DNA from: Gnetum montanum
Lineage: Eukaryota > Streptophyta > Gnetopsida > Gnetales > Gnetaceae
Direction of reading: 5' to 3'
DNA length: 64,000 nt
Assembly (NCBI GenBank): GCA_015680685.1
Contig: MNCI01004872.1
Location: forward strand, 813,384-877,383
In this document: piece by piece, positions 1 through 12,192 of the stretch
How positions within the stretch are numbered: position 1 is the first letter of the stretch
Layout: every line of letters starts with the position of its first letter
Notes under the pieces: model-generated
The model's database searches: none
What the model was told of the DNA's origin: nothing
The model's input: the letters and a program-made list of their open reading frames with translations, nothing else
Made by a program: the position numbers and the translations under genes

Positions 1-1080
1 ATCGCTACAAGCAACTTAGGATGAGACAAAGGTGATATTGATTATCGAGAAGTGGAAGGGTTAACAAGGAATTCCAAATGTTGACATCATAGCTATTGAA
101 AAGGTAATGATATGCTTGCTAAATGAAGAAGTCTTCATGCTATTGAGTGCTAGTTACTTAGTAATGCAAAGAGCAACCAACACTTGGTAATAAGGCTTCT
201 TTGGCCATTCGACTCTCTTTTTCATTCTCTCTCTTTTTTAGAGAGAAAGCGACATTAAATTGCTTATCTAAAGGCTACATTACCCTCTTTGATTCCTTGG
301 TACTTTCTTCTCCTTTTTTGCAAAGTAAAAATTCTATCGGGTTTTGTAGCGAAGAATAAACTTTGTCTTCTCATCGAATGAGATGTGTTATATTTAGTAA
401 ACTTGTTTTTTGACTGTTAATTGAATGAGATGTATTACATTCAACATACTATGTTTTCATTATATGAGATATGTTACATTTAGCAAACTTGAGTGGGAAG
501 CATGCTGGAGAAGATGTCATAAGGCCATGGTGCATGAATGTCAACATAGGTTTTCAATGTTAACAAGGTGCAAAAGACTTTAGTTTGGCTACATAGAGTG
601 GCTATGTACATGGGGTGATAGAAATGATGTGAGATAGGCATTCTTGGCAAGATCAAATAAGCTAACTACATCTTGTGCGTTGAGGTTATGTGGTAACTTA
701 CCACTACGATGAGTCACACATTTGCAGTGACTTTAGGCTTCATCCTACAAATACAACTCCAAGTGAATAATAAAACAATTCAAAGAGTACATGTGATTAC
801 AAGAATTTGCATAAGTCTACATGAGTCAGTAAGTAGATATAGGCTGCAAATGTTTACAATCAGTGGATACATGAGATATTTGTATTTTTATATATATATT
901 TATACAAATTTTGCAATCTTTGAGATGTCAAAACGAGTGATAAAAAGTCACACAAGCTCACTTGTTGAAGACCATCACAGTTGTCAATATTAGTCATATG
1001 TTCAAACTTGTAAACAATGATAAATAAAGGCTACAAGCAAATGGGTCAATGTTAAAGGTAATGATTTGAGATAGGAATAA
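1..1080 (-). mobile_element. 3' flank of Tat element 1, probably part of its LTR
   Basis: This stretch lies directly downstream of the minus-strand integrase end at about 1085, where a Tat-type element would carry its untranslated end and 3' LTR. I see no coding sequence. It holds a short tandem array (377-497) of the kind seen in the probable U3 of the other Tat-like elements here. The LTR ends cannot be placed because the element runs off the window. The assignment rests on position alone. Confidence 0.35.
377..497. repeat. Short tandem array, three units of about 40 bp
   Basis: Three diverged copies of a unit built around GAATGAGATGTGTTACATTTAG followed by an AAACTTG-like end occur in a row. 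It may be the U3 minisatellite of Tat element 1, by analogy with arrays near the promoters of the other Tat-like elements in the window. Confidence 0.5.
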
Positions 1081-1084
1081 TTGA

Positions 1085-2095
1085 TTAGGTTGGCCAATTC
1101 ATTCCCATCTAGGTCCACTAGTTTGAATGTTCCATTTCCATAGGTGTTGTTAACTAAGAAAGGTCCTTCCTAGTTGGTCAAGAACTTATCTGCATATTTG
1201 CGAATGGCCTTGAGGACAAGATCTTCTTTCTTGACTTTCTACCTATTAGGATCATGTTATTACCATTGTTTCTAACTCTCTTGATATCTTTCAATGTTAA
1301 AAAGCATGTGTATCTATTGTTTCTCCACCAAATTAAGATCAATGATATGTAAGTCCTTATTTTGTTCATTGTTGATGAAGTCAAACATAGCTACCCTTAA
1401 GGATGGAACTTGTAATTTAAGAGGCAAAACAACTTCAGATCCATAAACCAAGCTATATGGTGTATCTTCTATTATAATCCTATAGGTAGTCTTATAGGCC
1501 TAAAGTACATACAATAGGTTTTTGTGCCATTTATGTTTACCATTACCTAGAATCTTCTTTAAAAGGTTTATAATGATCTTATTGCTAGCTTTCGCTTGGC
1601 CATTAGCTTGTGGGTAATAGGGTGATGAAAAGAAATGTTTAATGCTCAATTATCCACAAAAGGCTTGTATTTCTTGGCTACTAAATTGAGGTTTGTTGTT
1701 TGTGACAATGGTTAATGATAGGCTAAAATGAGATACAATGTTATCTAACATGAATTTACAAACTTGTTGCTATGTGTTTTTCCTCAAAGGGCTTCTTCAA
1801 GCCATTTGGTGAAATATTCAGCTATGGTGATGATGGAACTATGCCCTATAGAGGATTTTGACATTATGGATTCAACTATGTCTAGTTCCCATTATTGAAA
1901 TGGCCATGTGATCTAAGTGGTATGTAGCTTAGTTTGATGTATGTGTATTAGATTACTATACCATTGACAGATATTGCAAGTATTTACATTTTATAAGCAA
2001 TCACTTTCCATCTAGGGTCAATAGTATCCTAAATGTCTAATCTTTGAGGCCATGGATCTAGGTCCTATATGACTGTTGCATATACCCTCATGTAC
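1085..2095 (-). pseudogene. Ty3/gypsy Tat-type integrase (Tat 1), decayed
   Basis: Read on the minus strand, the HHCC zinc-binding region comes first (2095-1960, HEGICNSH then CNICQ), followed by the catalytic core (about 1890-1250, with WELDIVESIMSK and EYFTKWLEEAL) and a C-terminal part (about 1240-1085, KKEDLVLKAIRKYADKFL and EGPFLVNNTYGNGTFKL). Integrase joins element cDNA to the host chromosome. Many in-frame stops occur, mostly at expected Trp or Gln positions, so it cannot work. It follows directly on the RNase H domains, which is the normal order for the Tat lineage. Confidence 0.85.
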
Positions 2096-2519
2096 TTGTT
2101 TGAGGATTATATAGGCTTCTATTCTTCCCATGCATTCTAGTAGTATGCCATCATTGGATTTTTGACATAGTATGTTATTGGTTATGATGACATACTATTT
2201 TAATCATTTATGTAAATAGTCTTTTCAAGTGGCAGTTAGGTTTTGTGAAGGTTCTTCATCCATTAAATAAAACTTGATATCATTATACCACTCTTATTGA
2301 GGAGCATGGTCAATAGTGGGGATAGATGTACCTTTAGTATTTTGCATGATCGAGAGAGTACAATTCTTTGTTAGGGAATGCATCTTACTAAACATGTTAA
2401 GTACCATATTTTAGGCCAAGGTTGCAATAGCATCAACTACTATGTTTTCACCTTGAGAAATGTGTTAAATACCCATGTTAGTAAACTAGTATATGAGTGT
2501 TTTAGCTAGGTCATAATAT

Positions 2520-2815
2520 GATTGTAAATGTTTAGTCTTGCATGCATAAACCTTAGTTACCTAGTTGACCACTAGTTGTGAATCAACTTTTATCATTAAG
2601 TAGCTAACCCCATGGTCATGAGCTATCATCATCCCTCTAATTAATCCTTCACACTTTGATACATTATTAGTCCATGGAAATTGGAAGCAATAGGAAAAAG
2701 ATTGAATCTCACCATAGGGTAGTGTCATGAGAATGGTGGCATTGGCTCCTTGAGTAGTTGAAGCACCATTGAAGTGTATGATTACCTCATATCCCTTGGG
2801 TACTTCATTTACAAT
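2520..2815 (-). pseudogene. Archaeal-type second RNase H (aRNH) of Tat 1
   Basis: Minus-strand translation gives IHFNGASTTQG, then NNVSKCEGLIRGM and KVDSQLVVNQVTKVYA. This is the second, archaeal-like RNase H that marks the Tat/Ogre lineage of Ty3/gypsy elements. The first acidic residue (FDGAS in the family and in Tat 2) is Asn here, and the Glu of NN-V-EYE is Lys, so catalysis is lost. It lies between the Ty3 RNase H and the integrase, as in canonical Tat elements. Confidence 0.85.
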
Positions 2816-2899
2816 GTTAACATGTTCATCAGGGAACTCAGGGTTGATGGTTGCATCGTCCTTAACTAGGGAAGTTGTTAGTTGTACAGCTATAACTTA

Positions 2900-4590
2900 A
2901 TCCTTTATTGAGGTCGATGAGATGTAATGCAGGTCAAACTTAGTTGTATGGCCTTCCATCAAGCTATATGACTCCTCTCATAGATATTGGTCATTATGGC
3001 TCTTAGAACATTATCTTTACATCTAACATTAACTTGGTTTATAAACAGGTACCTTCACCACTTTCTAAAGGAAAAGACTAAGGCTAGACAAGGCTTCTTG
3101 ACCTCTGTGTATCGAGTTTTGTAGGCTATCAATGCATGGCTTAGATTGTAAAGTAGCAGTTTTACATTGTCATATTGTTTTTGATAAAGTAGGGAGGCTA
3201 TCAACATGTTAGAGATTGTGCAATAGATGTGATATAGTGTATCTTTTTGATGTGGGCCTACAGTAGGTAGTTGGGCCAACTCTTGTTTAATGTTATCAAA
3301 GGCTTATTGGCATTAGGTGGTCCACTCATAGTGAACTCCTTTCTTAAGCAAGTGTTGCATGGGTTGCAACTTGTCCATAAGCCTTAAGATAAACCTATGT
3401 ATAAATTGCAATCTTCCCTATATACCTTATAGCTCTTTAAGGTTACTAGATGCTAAGTTAGTTATGGCCTTAAATTTATCAAGATCGACCTATATCCTTG
3501 CCTCAGACACTATAAAACCAAGCATTTTGCCCTTTTTGATACTGAATATGCACTTTTTAGGATTAAACCTAAGCTCATACTTGAGGCATCATTGGAGTAA
3601 TAAATCGAGGTCATGTGCATGGTTGTTGGCTATCTTGGATTCGACCACTATATTGTCAACGTAATCATTAAGTAAACCTAGCATGTAATCCTGAATATGT
3701 AGGTCATGGCCCTTTGATAGGTTGCAACTACATTCTTTAGATCAAATGGCATCATAGTATAACAAAAGGTTCTCCAAGGGGTCATGAAGATCATGTAGAC
3801 CTGATTTTTTGGGTTGATCCTCACTTGGTTATATTTGGAGAACCTATCTATAAAGGACAAAATGACATGTCCAACCATGGTATCAATAAGTTGATCAATG
3901 GTAGCCAATGGGAAATCATCTTTAATAGTTACCTGATTGAGGTCTTGAAAATCGATATAGATGCATATGCTATTATTTTTCTTGGGAACTACCACTATGT
4001 TGGACACATAATCAGCATAATTAATAGCTCAAATAAAACCTACTTAATATAGCTTCATGATCTCATTGTGAATTGCTGAGGCTAGATCAAGTCTGAGTTT
4101 ACACATCTTTTGTTTGATACACTTGATATTAGGGTTGAATATGATATTATGTTGTACTAAACATGGATCGAGTCTTGACATACCTTCATATATCCAAGAA
4201 AAGGCTTTAATATTGTTTTGAAGGGCCTTGGTAATGTCATGGACCATTTGGGATTTTAGCATGGAACTCAGTTTTAGCTTCTTTTCCTTACCATTATGGG
4301 TTGTAACCGAGATTTCCATTAGTGGGTCCTCTGTGATGTCTTAGCCTCTAAATTGAGGGTTTTAACTACGCATTTAGGCCACTTGAAGGACTTCTCTATC
4401 GAGGCTATGTGGTCAATAAGGCTCTCAAGCTTAAGATTTAGGCATTCTAAGTTGATGGATTATTTGATATCACCATGGGGTTCATTTAGGTTCAAGGGTA
4501 AGTTGAATGGTGCCCATGCATCCATGATTTTATCATGCACATCTAGAAAATACATTAGTTGGCATTTGTATTACATGAATATAAAGTAAT
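2900..4590 (-). pseudogene. Tat 1 reverse transcriptase and Ty3-type RNase H
   Basis: On the minus strand a pre-RT segment (4560-4044, ending in the KAFSWIYEGMSRLDPCLVQH region) leads into RT fingers and palm (4040-3650: VVPKKNN, DFPLATIDQLID, FIDRFSKYNQ, TPWRTFCYTMMPFDLKNV). The catalytic box reads YVDN instead of YVDD at about 3655. The connection region and RNase H follow (3340-2900: LLKKG, ESRYT-like RYTEVKKPCLALVF). There are several frameshifts and stops, for example after GLLN and in the RNase H. It is clearly the Tat pol, dead by both stop codons and loss of an active-site Asp. Confidence 0.9.
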
Positions 4591-6060
4591 ATTAAGACAA
4601 TGTAAAAAAAAATATACTTCCATAAGGGAGTGCATTATGGTCAAACATGATCAAAGTATGATACAATAAGATAAAGACAAACTTAAGTTAAGTTAATAAC
4701 ATAGTAAACTAGGGCTATAGGGAATAGGTGGTATCACTACCAAGTGAAATTAGGATAGAGGCAATGTATGAGAACGATACTAGATGGCCTTGAATATTGT
4801 CTTAATGATGACGGTGAAATAGATAAAACTGAAATAGAGGTGATGAAAGCAAGCCAAAGAGTCCATGCAGACACTAGAATGATTACTTGATGAAGTCTTA
4901 TTGTTATTTAATGACTTTAGAAAAGCTAGAATGATGAACTCTTAGTGTATGAGGGTTGTTGTTACAGCGTGTGAAGATCTCTGAGGCTTGTTTGACTTGG
5001 TTTGAGTGCCTTCTAGACTATGGATGAGTTGGCTCTTTTGGACTACAAGTAGATGAGTTTGGTTTGGTCTTTGGACCATCTCATCCTTACAAGCTAGGCC
5101 CACATGCCAGCCAACATGTAGAATAGGGTAATTCATCTTATGGGGCATAATTCTAGTTTTTTTGAAAGTTTCAAATATGTTTCCACCTCGAGGTTCGTGG
5201 AGTTTACCAATCAATTCATGGGGAGTCTTGACCATGGGGTTTCTTGTTTGAAGGCTCTACTATTGCTTCACAAGTTGCCCTCTCATCATGTAACTTTCAA
5301 AACCACCACATATCAATTTGGTAAGGACATTTTTTGCTTTTTTTCTCTTTAGTCTATGATTCTCAAGATACACTAAAGGGTTAGCAGGTCATTGTTATCT
5401 TGGTTTGGGTCATGTATGGAGCCTACACGCTAAGCCCACACACTGGCCAACACGTGGGCCTGTGTACTCAGCATATTGGTTCGTGGGCTCAGCGTGTGGG
5501 CATATTGAAAGCAAATTTATCTTTTTATTTAAAGTTCATGTTTGCAGGACAGGGCCATGCCTTGGCAGGTTTGCTCTTGGCAGTGGCAGTCCACAGTGGT
5601 TAGGTTGGCCCATGGAGGCTACACAGCGGCAGGAGCACAGGTGCAACGTAGAACAACAGTCCTAGGGGCGTGGATGATATGGAGGGTGTAGATAGTGGTG
5701 CCACACCCAAAGGCTGTTGCAGGACCATGGGTCAGCACGGCCTTGAGAAGGGCTGTGCGGCTCTGCTTTTTCTTTTCTTTTTTTCTTTTTTGGGTGACAT
5801 CATCACAAGAAGATTAGTAGTTTGACAATCCATTTCAAGACTGTTTTTTTGTAGGCAAACAAAACAGTTCTTCCAAAAGTGATATAAATTGAAATATAAA
5901 ACACAACAGAGAAAAATTTACAAGACATCAAAAAGATGCCCATGAAAATTAGATGGAAGTTGTACAATCTCCAGTAGATGTTACACGCAAAATACCATGT
6001 GTATCAATTATCTAATCTATAGTATTTAATCATAATAGCAGAGAAAGTAAAATAGGATAA
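4591..6060. other. Non-coding insert within Tat 1, GC-rich at 5090-5770
   Basis: There is no recognisable protein. From about 5090 to 5770 the base composition rises and degenerate repeats of GCCCACACA-TGGCCAACA-GTGGGC appear, giving imperfect inverted repeats near 5095-5120 and 5425-5505. A T-rich run follows at 5764-5790. The segment separates the Tat 1 pre-RT region from its protease and so is probably a later insertion or part of one. Open frames here look like chance frames. Confidence 0.4.
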
Positions 6061-6680
6061 ATTTATAGATTAACTAGATGCTCCCTTCGGCTTAGTTTTG
6101 GCAATATCAACTAAATCTGAAAACAACCTCTCCTTCGGTTTGGTTGGCTTAGTAGCCATTGTTGACTGCTTAGGAGAAACATAAGGATATTGATTATTGG
6201 CGCTTCCATCGTACAGCGAGAGATTTTGGGTCGGCCTTAACAATTCTTGCTGTGTAGCAATATGGTATGTCGCATTGTACTGGCCAAACGCAATACCTCG
6301 TGGTTGATATGGCTGCTATTGAAATGCTTGCTGGTATGGATATTTTGGCCGTTGTTGCTGTAAATATTTTGGTTAATATTGTTGTTATTGAACTCTTGGT
6401 TATTGAAATGATTGTTGCTGAAATGGTTCTTGTATTAGAGCAGAAGAGTATCCATATGGTGTTGACCCTTGCCAACTATTTTCTACTTGAGGAGCAGTTT
6501 CAGTAGCTTGGGTTTTTCATGGTGTAGGTGGAAGAGATGTTGGAAGTGAAGAAGTTGGAGGTGAAAGAGATGGTGAAAGTGAAGAATTTGGAGTAACTTG
6601 TTGAGGAATGTTTTATGCCTATGTGCCGGAGATTGATTCGGGATAAATTTTGACGAACTGTTCGCGTCGATTTGGGAGCG
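6060..6680 (-). pseudogene. P/Q-rich C-terminal gene fragment, unidentified
   Basis: One minus-strand frame is rich in Pro, Ser and Gln and runs from about 6680 to a stop near 6070. Recognisable stretches are EQFVKIYPESISGT, SPPTSSLPTSLPPTP, GSTPYGYSS, SLYDGSANNQYPYVSPK and, at the end, KERLFSDLVDIAKTKPKG. A few in-frame stops replace Gln codons. Low-complexity P/Q regions with a short acidic-hydrophobic tail recall plant endocytic adaptor or ArfGAP-like proteins, but I cannot name the family. It does not resemble retroelement protein and may be the last exon of a decayed or captured host gene. Confidence 0.4.
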
Positions 6681-7120
6681 CATACAGAACGCATTAAATT
6701 CGCAATGGGTACGTATTTCATAATTTCAATTGTCTGGATTTGTACATATACATTGAGATGGTCGCCTTGCCTTTGTCTCATATTGTTCTTACCTTTATAG
6801 TTCTTGTGATGTCTGCATTTTGCATTAAAATCTTACATATCTTCTCCTGCTCAAATTTCATCTCATTGTTAAGTGGCAAGCAAGCAATCAAGATTCATGG
6901 CATCGGCATCAGACGGACCACAGAAAACAAGGGAGTACGAATAAATAAACAAACACACGGAAATCACGAAAGGGCTACTATGGTAACCGAAGGCCGAAGG
7001 GGCAAGTATGGGTCATAGGGAAAGTTTTGGACGGGGCGTGCGAGGAAAACATTGCATTTGCATGGATTCGCCTGGCTTTGGGAGCGTCAAAGATTCCGCC
7101 ATGACTCACGTTTATTTTTT
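6640..7120. other. CpG-rich low-copy segment
   Basis: This stretch keeps many CpG dinucleotides (clusters such as GCGTCGATTTGGGAGCGC, and several between 6900 and 7090), in contrast to the CpG-poor decayed elements on both sides. That suggests it was not heavily methylated or arrived recently. No convincing ORF was found. It adjoins the P/Q-rich gene fragment and may be low-copy host DNA. Confidence 0.35.
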
Positions 7121-8830
7121 CATTGCTGGTTTTTGCTCTATCTCTGCTGAAAAAAGAAAAAACAAAACAGGGTCATTGTCATGGGTCATGAACATGATGA
7201 CGGATGGATGCTTGTTCAACTTTTTAAAAATCTGTTTGCTTATAAAGCAACGAAGCCCATCAGCACAGCACATGGACAATGGCCCTATGCAAGCTGATGG
7301 CACAAGCTCATGGTGCTCTGTTTTTACTTTCCCCTTCATCATGACTAGTGCCGATTTTCCAGCCTCTAAAAGGTTTTCTATCATTGTAGGTGAGATGAGT
7401 TACTGGCTGTGCCTAGTCTAGTTAAGTTGTGTATTCTTGTAATGCGGTCATCTTCAACGTGGTTCTATGGCACTACTCACAGGTAGTCCCTAGGGTGCTA
7501 CTTAGAGGTAGTTGTTGAACAAAAGTATTAGCAGACCTGATTTGTTATAAATTTGGTTGAGGCTTGAAGCTTAATTTCATTTTTGGAAATATTGGATTGA
7601 GTAACAAAAGGATTTCATTTTATTGCTGTCATTTTGGTTGTTGCAGAAATTATATGTTTGGCCAGATTATGGCTCCTGAGTAAGGAAATGGATTCAATGC
7701 CCTCCATACCTTNTGAACCCATCCCCACTTTTTCTTGAGGCACACGTACCCAAACACGTTCAGAATCATGAATCCTCGATTTCTCGCTTCCACGAATCAG
7801 ATTCTTTTGATGCATATTTTTATGCAGTTGAATTAATGTTTGGCATTTCAAAACCATGAAGTAAAGCTTGCTATTGGGGTTTAAGGGACAAATGTACTTG
7901 GTTTGAGGGCATCATGCCTTGTGTGGGAAATTATCCTTGAAGAGCAAAGGCCATTGGTGATGCCATTGGTGATGTAGGTATGCTGCCATTTGAATGCAAG
8001 GATTTTGCATTCCTTGTGTACCTAGGAGTTGATCGTAGGAATTTGACGTAGCAAATTGGTGGGAAATAGAAGATGGCATAATTTGCAAAGATTGGCTAAC
8101 TTGAGTGAGGAGTAGATTCTCCACAAGTTAGAGACTAGTCTATAGAACTTTGTGACATTGCTCTAGAATCTCTAGAGGTTTGCACATACATGTTTTAAAT
8201 CTTCTATGTTATAATTTTTGTTTCCATGTTTTGTTGTTTCATGGTTGTATTTTCTTGTTACCGTACATACTAATTGTTGGCATGACTTTGTTATTTATAG
8301 GCCCAGGTGATGGTGATGGCAATGACGATTGTGACATTGGCGATGATGTAGATGATGATCCTCTACCTCCTCCTCTAGCTTACCTTTGCCTATTATTGCA
8401 CATGTTATATTTTAGTTGTTTTGGCTATAGCTATGTGGCTATTTAGTGGATTTCATCATAGCTTTTGAGACTATGAACTATTTTCATTGTTAGTTGTTGC
8501 ACTGTGTAACTATGACTATGGGATGTCTTATTTTTTGTTACTGTCACACTGTGTGGCTATGGCTACTATATTAGTTATGGTTTAAAATATTTTTATCTTT
8601 TTTATGTTTTAGAATTTTTATGGGATTTTATGTTTTCTACTTTTTTTGTTTTGCGATTTTTACATAAACACGAAAGATGGACATAAATTATAAAAATCAA
8701 TGCTAGAATGTAAAATAAGTAAAAATAATGCAATAAACTAAAAAAAATGTAAGATAATAATGTCAATGTGTAAATGAGGCTAAAAACAAAGCTACCGGCT
8801 AGACTATACAAGGAAATGAGTACACGTTTA
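7121..8830. other. No recognisable gene; one undetermined base at 7713
   Basis: Open frames are short and unrecognised. Minus-strand reading at 8125-7912 gives a Gln/His/Met-rich peptide (SYDQLLGTQGMQN) that might belong with the P/Q-rich fragment downstream on the same strand, but the link is weak. From about 8140 to 8830 the sequence is T-rich and structureless. The base at 7713 is n, so frames across it are unreliable. Confidence 0.35.
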
Positions 8831-9240
8831 ATCATGTAGTTGCTTCATAATCTTAAAAAAATTAAGGAACTCATATGATTTTTGTTTCATGATCTTGTAT
8901 TCTCCATTTGCTTTGCTCACAATGTTGAACGGGAGTTCCTCCCATGTTTCATTGGTCGCCCTAGCACTAGCAGTATTAGCTTGACTAGTCTTGTTATGAC
9001 TTTCTAGTTTGTCCTTGACCATAGGAGTTTTCTCTTGTGCTCTATGTCAAAGTTATTGATAGATAAAAAAATTGCGTTGTCTTCATGAATGATGATTTTA
9101 CCCTCTTGGTAAGGTAAATGGACCTCTTGATGTGTTGGAGAAGAGATTACTTGTAATTTGATCAACTAGCACCAGAAGCCTTTACTATTTCAACGAGAGC
9201 TTAACTTGCTCCATAGTAGTGATGAAGTATTTATTGTTGC
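8830..9240 (-). pseudogene. Tat 1 protease region, partial
   Basis: Minus-strand frames give a remnant of the C-terminal half of a Tat protease: a block matching the family's ..VPSTLHQK..GKI..IHGDN pattern appears as SPTHQEVHLPYQEGKIIIHE (about 9150-9090). A variable spacer to about 8830 follows. The N-terminal half with the catalytic Asp is not visible. It sits between the gag (higher coordinates) and the displaced pol (below 4590), as expected for gag-PR-RT order on the minus strand. Confidence 0.55.
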
Positions 9241-9699
9241 CCCATTTTTTCTTGGTCTTATTAGCATTGAATCTCTCCATTCTACCCAAGATCTTGACCT
9301 TGTGTTTCAATGGTTTTTGTTTTGGTGCCTTTCCTTTTTCTTACCTATCCTCCCTAGGCTAACTAGTAGATATGGTTTATGCATTAGAATCCATGGGTAT
9401 GGCCAAGATTAGGGTGGGTTTTAATGGTCCTACTTCCTTCCACACCTTTGATTCGTCAATGTTTTTTGTCTTGGGCTTGGCTACTAGTGTCTTGTGTTGC
9501 TTTGGAGGTGACTCCTTGTGGTTTTGTTGTGATGAAGTTGAGTTGTTGGTCACTGCAGGGGGACATCGATTTGTTGGAATTACTGGTTGATAAGTAGGGA
9601 ACAATGGCACTTTGATAATGAAAGGTTTCTTAGAAGCCAATGATGGTGGTATCCTTATAACATATAGACTTCTAGATCTATAAGTATATTCGTGACAAG

Positions 9700-11835
9700 G
9701 GGGCACCTAAACTATGAATGTATTCCAAGGAAGCTCGGGCTTGTCACATACATCAAAGATGGCTATTGTAAATTGGTCTTTATTGGTGTTCAAAGGGTCT
9801 TTGTACACCTACATATTTTGGTTCTAGGGCTTGACTAGGTTAGATGTGTCCAGGATTGACTTTCCACTACCTATCATCTTTTGCAAGTCATCTTTTAGTG
9901 CTAAGCAAAAGTTAGTATCATGATCAAGCAGTTGATGATAGTGGTAGAATCTATCTAGCTTAAAGTATTTAGGTAAGGCTAGATCATCCTTCATTGATAT
10001 ATAAGGATCTTTGGCTATTTCACACATGTGGTCATGCCTCTTATGAACATTCTCAAACAGTTTCTTATACTCAATGCGACTCTTCTTAAGTAGTTGATCA
10101 AGAAGCTTAGATGGTTTTACTAATAACTTGGTATTCTTGGACCTATATTTTTGGTTAAAATTGGGGTTAGGTAGATTAGATCTAGTGGCACCTAATGTTG
10201 ATGGCTAGGAGACCATGGTAGGAGTTTTGGTTTGCGTGGTCTTTTGGCTTTCTGTGGTTTTAGGCTCCTTGGCTACTATTGCTATAACTACATGTGATTG
10301 CTTGCTCTTATTCCTATCTTGGTTGATATGTTGGTTCTTGAAGGTTATATATGTGGGGTCATTACTGGCTTTAGCTACATCTTCTATGTTTTTGACTTGG
10401 AAAAAGGCTTGACTTAGGGACTAGGGATCTAATTAATATAGTTTAGACTTAATAAAATCATTAGCTTTCCTCTTGAAAATGGCCAAAAGGTACATTTCAA
10501 AATGGGTTCAAGTATCTCATTAAGTGTAACATTCCATCTTTGTATAAAATTTTGAATAGGTTCAAGGGGTCCCTATCTCACTTTCATCGGTTGATCTAGT
10601 ATTGTTTCAGGTTTTAATTTGTACTTAAAGTAGTCAACAAACTAACTTATTAAGTCATCTAGAGAGGAGATAGATCCTCTAGGTAGCTTATGATATCAAT
10701 TAAGGGCCTTTCTAGTCAAAGACATGGAAAAAACATGGAACATAGTGTGTGGCCAAGCTTGTAGTAACAAGCATTTTGAATGAAAGATAATGAGGCATGT
10801 ATTAGGATCACTTTCACCGTTATACTTGGTGAAGTGAGGGATTAGTATCCCAAAGGAAAGGTTTATCTGGAAGACATTGGGGTTAATGAAGTCATTTGGT
10901 AAAAGTCCATGACTTTTACCATTTGTGTGGTGCTAGCCTTGAGTTTCTTTAATTTGTTGATGAGCTTTGGATTAGTTGGAAGGCTTGATCCATGAGCCAC
11001 TCTTGTAGGTTATGTAGGTTACAAGGTTGGCTATGCAGGTGGTGGGATAGCTTAAGGCTGAGAGATAGGCTATGGCATCATGTGATAAGACCTAGTTTTC
11101 ATTACTATGGAAGGGTTAAAGAGGGAGAGTGACATATGTCTATGGATAGGCAAGGTAAAGGAAGCCATAAGTATGTCAAAAATTGGTGGAACTTGAGGTC
11201 CCAAATAGGGACCTACTATAGTGGCAAATGAAAGAGGCATGGAAGGTACACTATGGGGTGGCCACATGACATGGGATTGTGTGGCAAATGGGAGAGGTAT
11301 GAATATAGAGGAGACTTGGGAGATTGGGTGTGAAGTCTACTCAAAGGAGAATATAGGTGTTACTTATGTATTATATAAGGGATTAATCATAAAGTTGGGC
11401 ATGAATGTTTGTAAGTTTTCTTCTCTTTGAGCCTCTTCCTCATAGTATCTCCTGAACTCCTCATGATCATCTCGTTCATGTTCTAGGCTAGACCCTTCAT
11501 CCACTATCACTTCCTCATCAGCATCTACTAGGTAGACTAACATGTGAATAGAAGCTTCAAAAAGATCTATCTTATCGTATGGGGAGGGAATATATTCCTT
11601 CCCATTCTTCTAAATGATCTCAAACTCATGCTTAGAGTCTAACTCTTTGCATGGGATGCAAAGGCCCATCTAAATCTTCACACAAATGAAGTTATAATAA
11701 TCCTGAGCAATCATGGCATGCACTAGATCATGTCCTAGGTATCTAAGGGATTGTCTATGTTTTATCATGGTGAGATCCTTAGGATCATAAATACAGGCGG
11801 ATTGTCGGTTAGCACTCATATTGATAATATGGTAT
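9700..11835 (-). pseudogene. Tat 1 gag polyprotein, decayed
   Basis: The N terminus near 11830 reads MSANRQSACIYDPKDLTMIK then RQSLRYLGHDLVHAMIAQDY. The capsid-like region follows through about 10,400 with many breaks. Close to the C terminus at 9985-9860 a degenerate zinc-binding-like motif reads YHYHQLLDHDTNFCLALKDD then QKMIGSGKSI. The same two blocks occur in Tat 3 at 57,089-59,080 on the plus strand, which identifies the family from within the window. Gag forms the particle that packages element RNA. Numerous stops and frameshifts make it non-functional. Confidence 0.8.
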
Positions 11836-11993
11836 GGAATGATAGTGAAGGTAAAAGACATAAAATATAATGGACCAATTAATTGGCCAGGGTGATAAGA
11901 ATTCTTTAGGGTTGTAGCATTCAACATGATGGACTTTAGGAAAGCCCAACACACTTTGAAAAAGCTAATGGAGAATAAGAGTGATTATGGGAG

Positions 11994-12192
11994 CACACAA
12001 TGGTTTTTGTAGCCTACATGATGGGTTTTTTTAGCCCACACAATGGATTTTTAGCCAACACGATGGAATTTTGGCCCACATTATGGGATTTTAGCCCACA
12101 CAATGGGTTTTCAACCAATATGATGGATATTTGGTCTACATAATGGGTTTTTGACCCACATGATGGGCTTTTGATCCATATGATAAGTTTTA
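11994..12192. repeat. Tandem array of ten about 20-bp units before the Tat 1 gag
   Basis: About ten diverged copies of a unit of roughly 20 bp, consensus near CACACAATGGGTTTTTAGCC, run head to tail, with a stray unit around 12,335-12,360. The array lies just 5' of the Tat 1 gag start on the minus strand, in the untranslated leader. Tat 3 has an unrelated array in the same position (56,690-56,990). Confidence 0.85.

Noticed and set aside
5400-5665. Overlapping plus-strand frames of 67 and 86 codons
   Set aside because: They lie in GC-rich repeat-like sequence, have no recognisable domain and overlap each other in different frames.
7008-7421. 137-codon plus-strand frame, the longest in that region
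   Set aside because: Low-complexity, no family resemblance and an equally long antisense frame at 7,112-7,384. I cannot support it as a gene.
7713-7713. Possible frameshift at an undetermined base
   Set aside because: The n is a sequencing or assembly ambiguity and not biological evidence.
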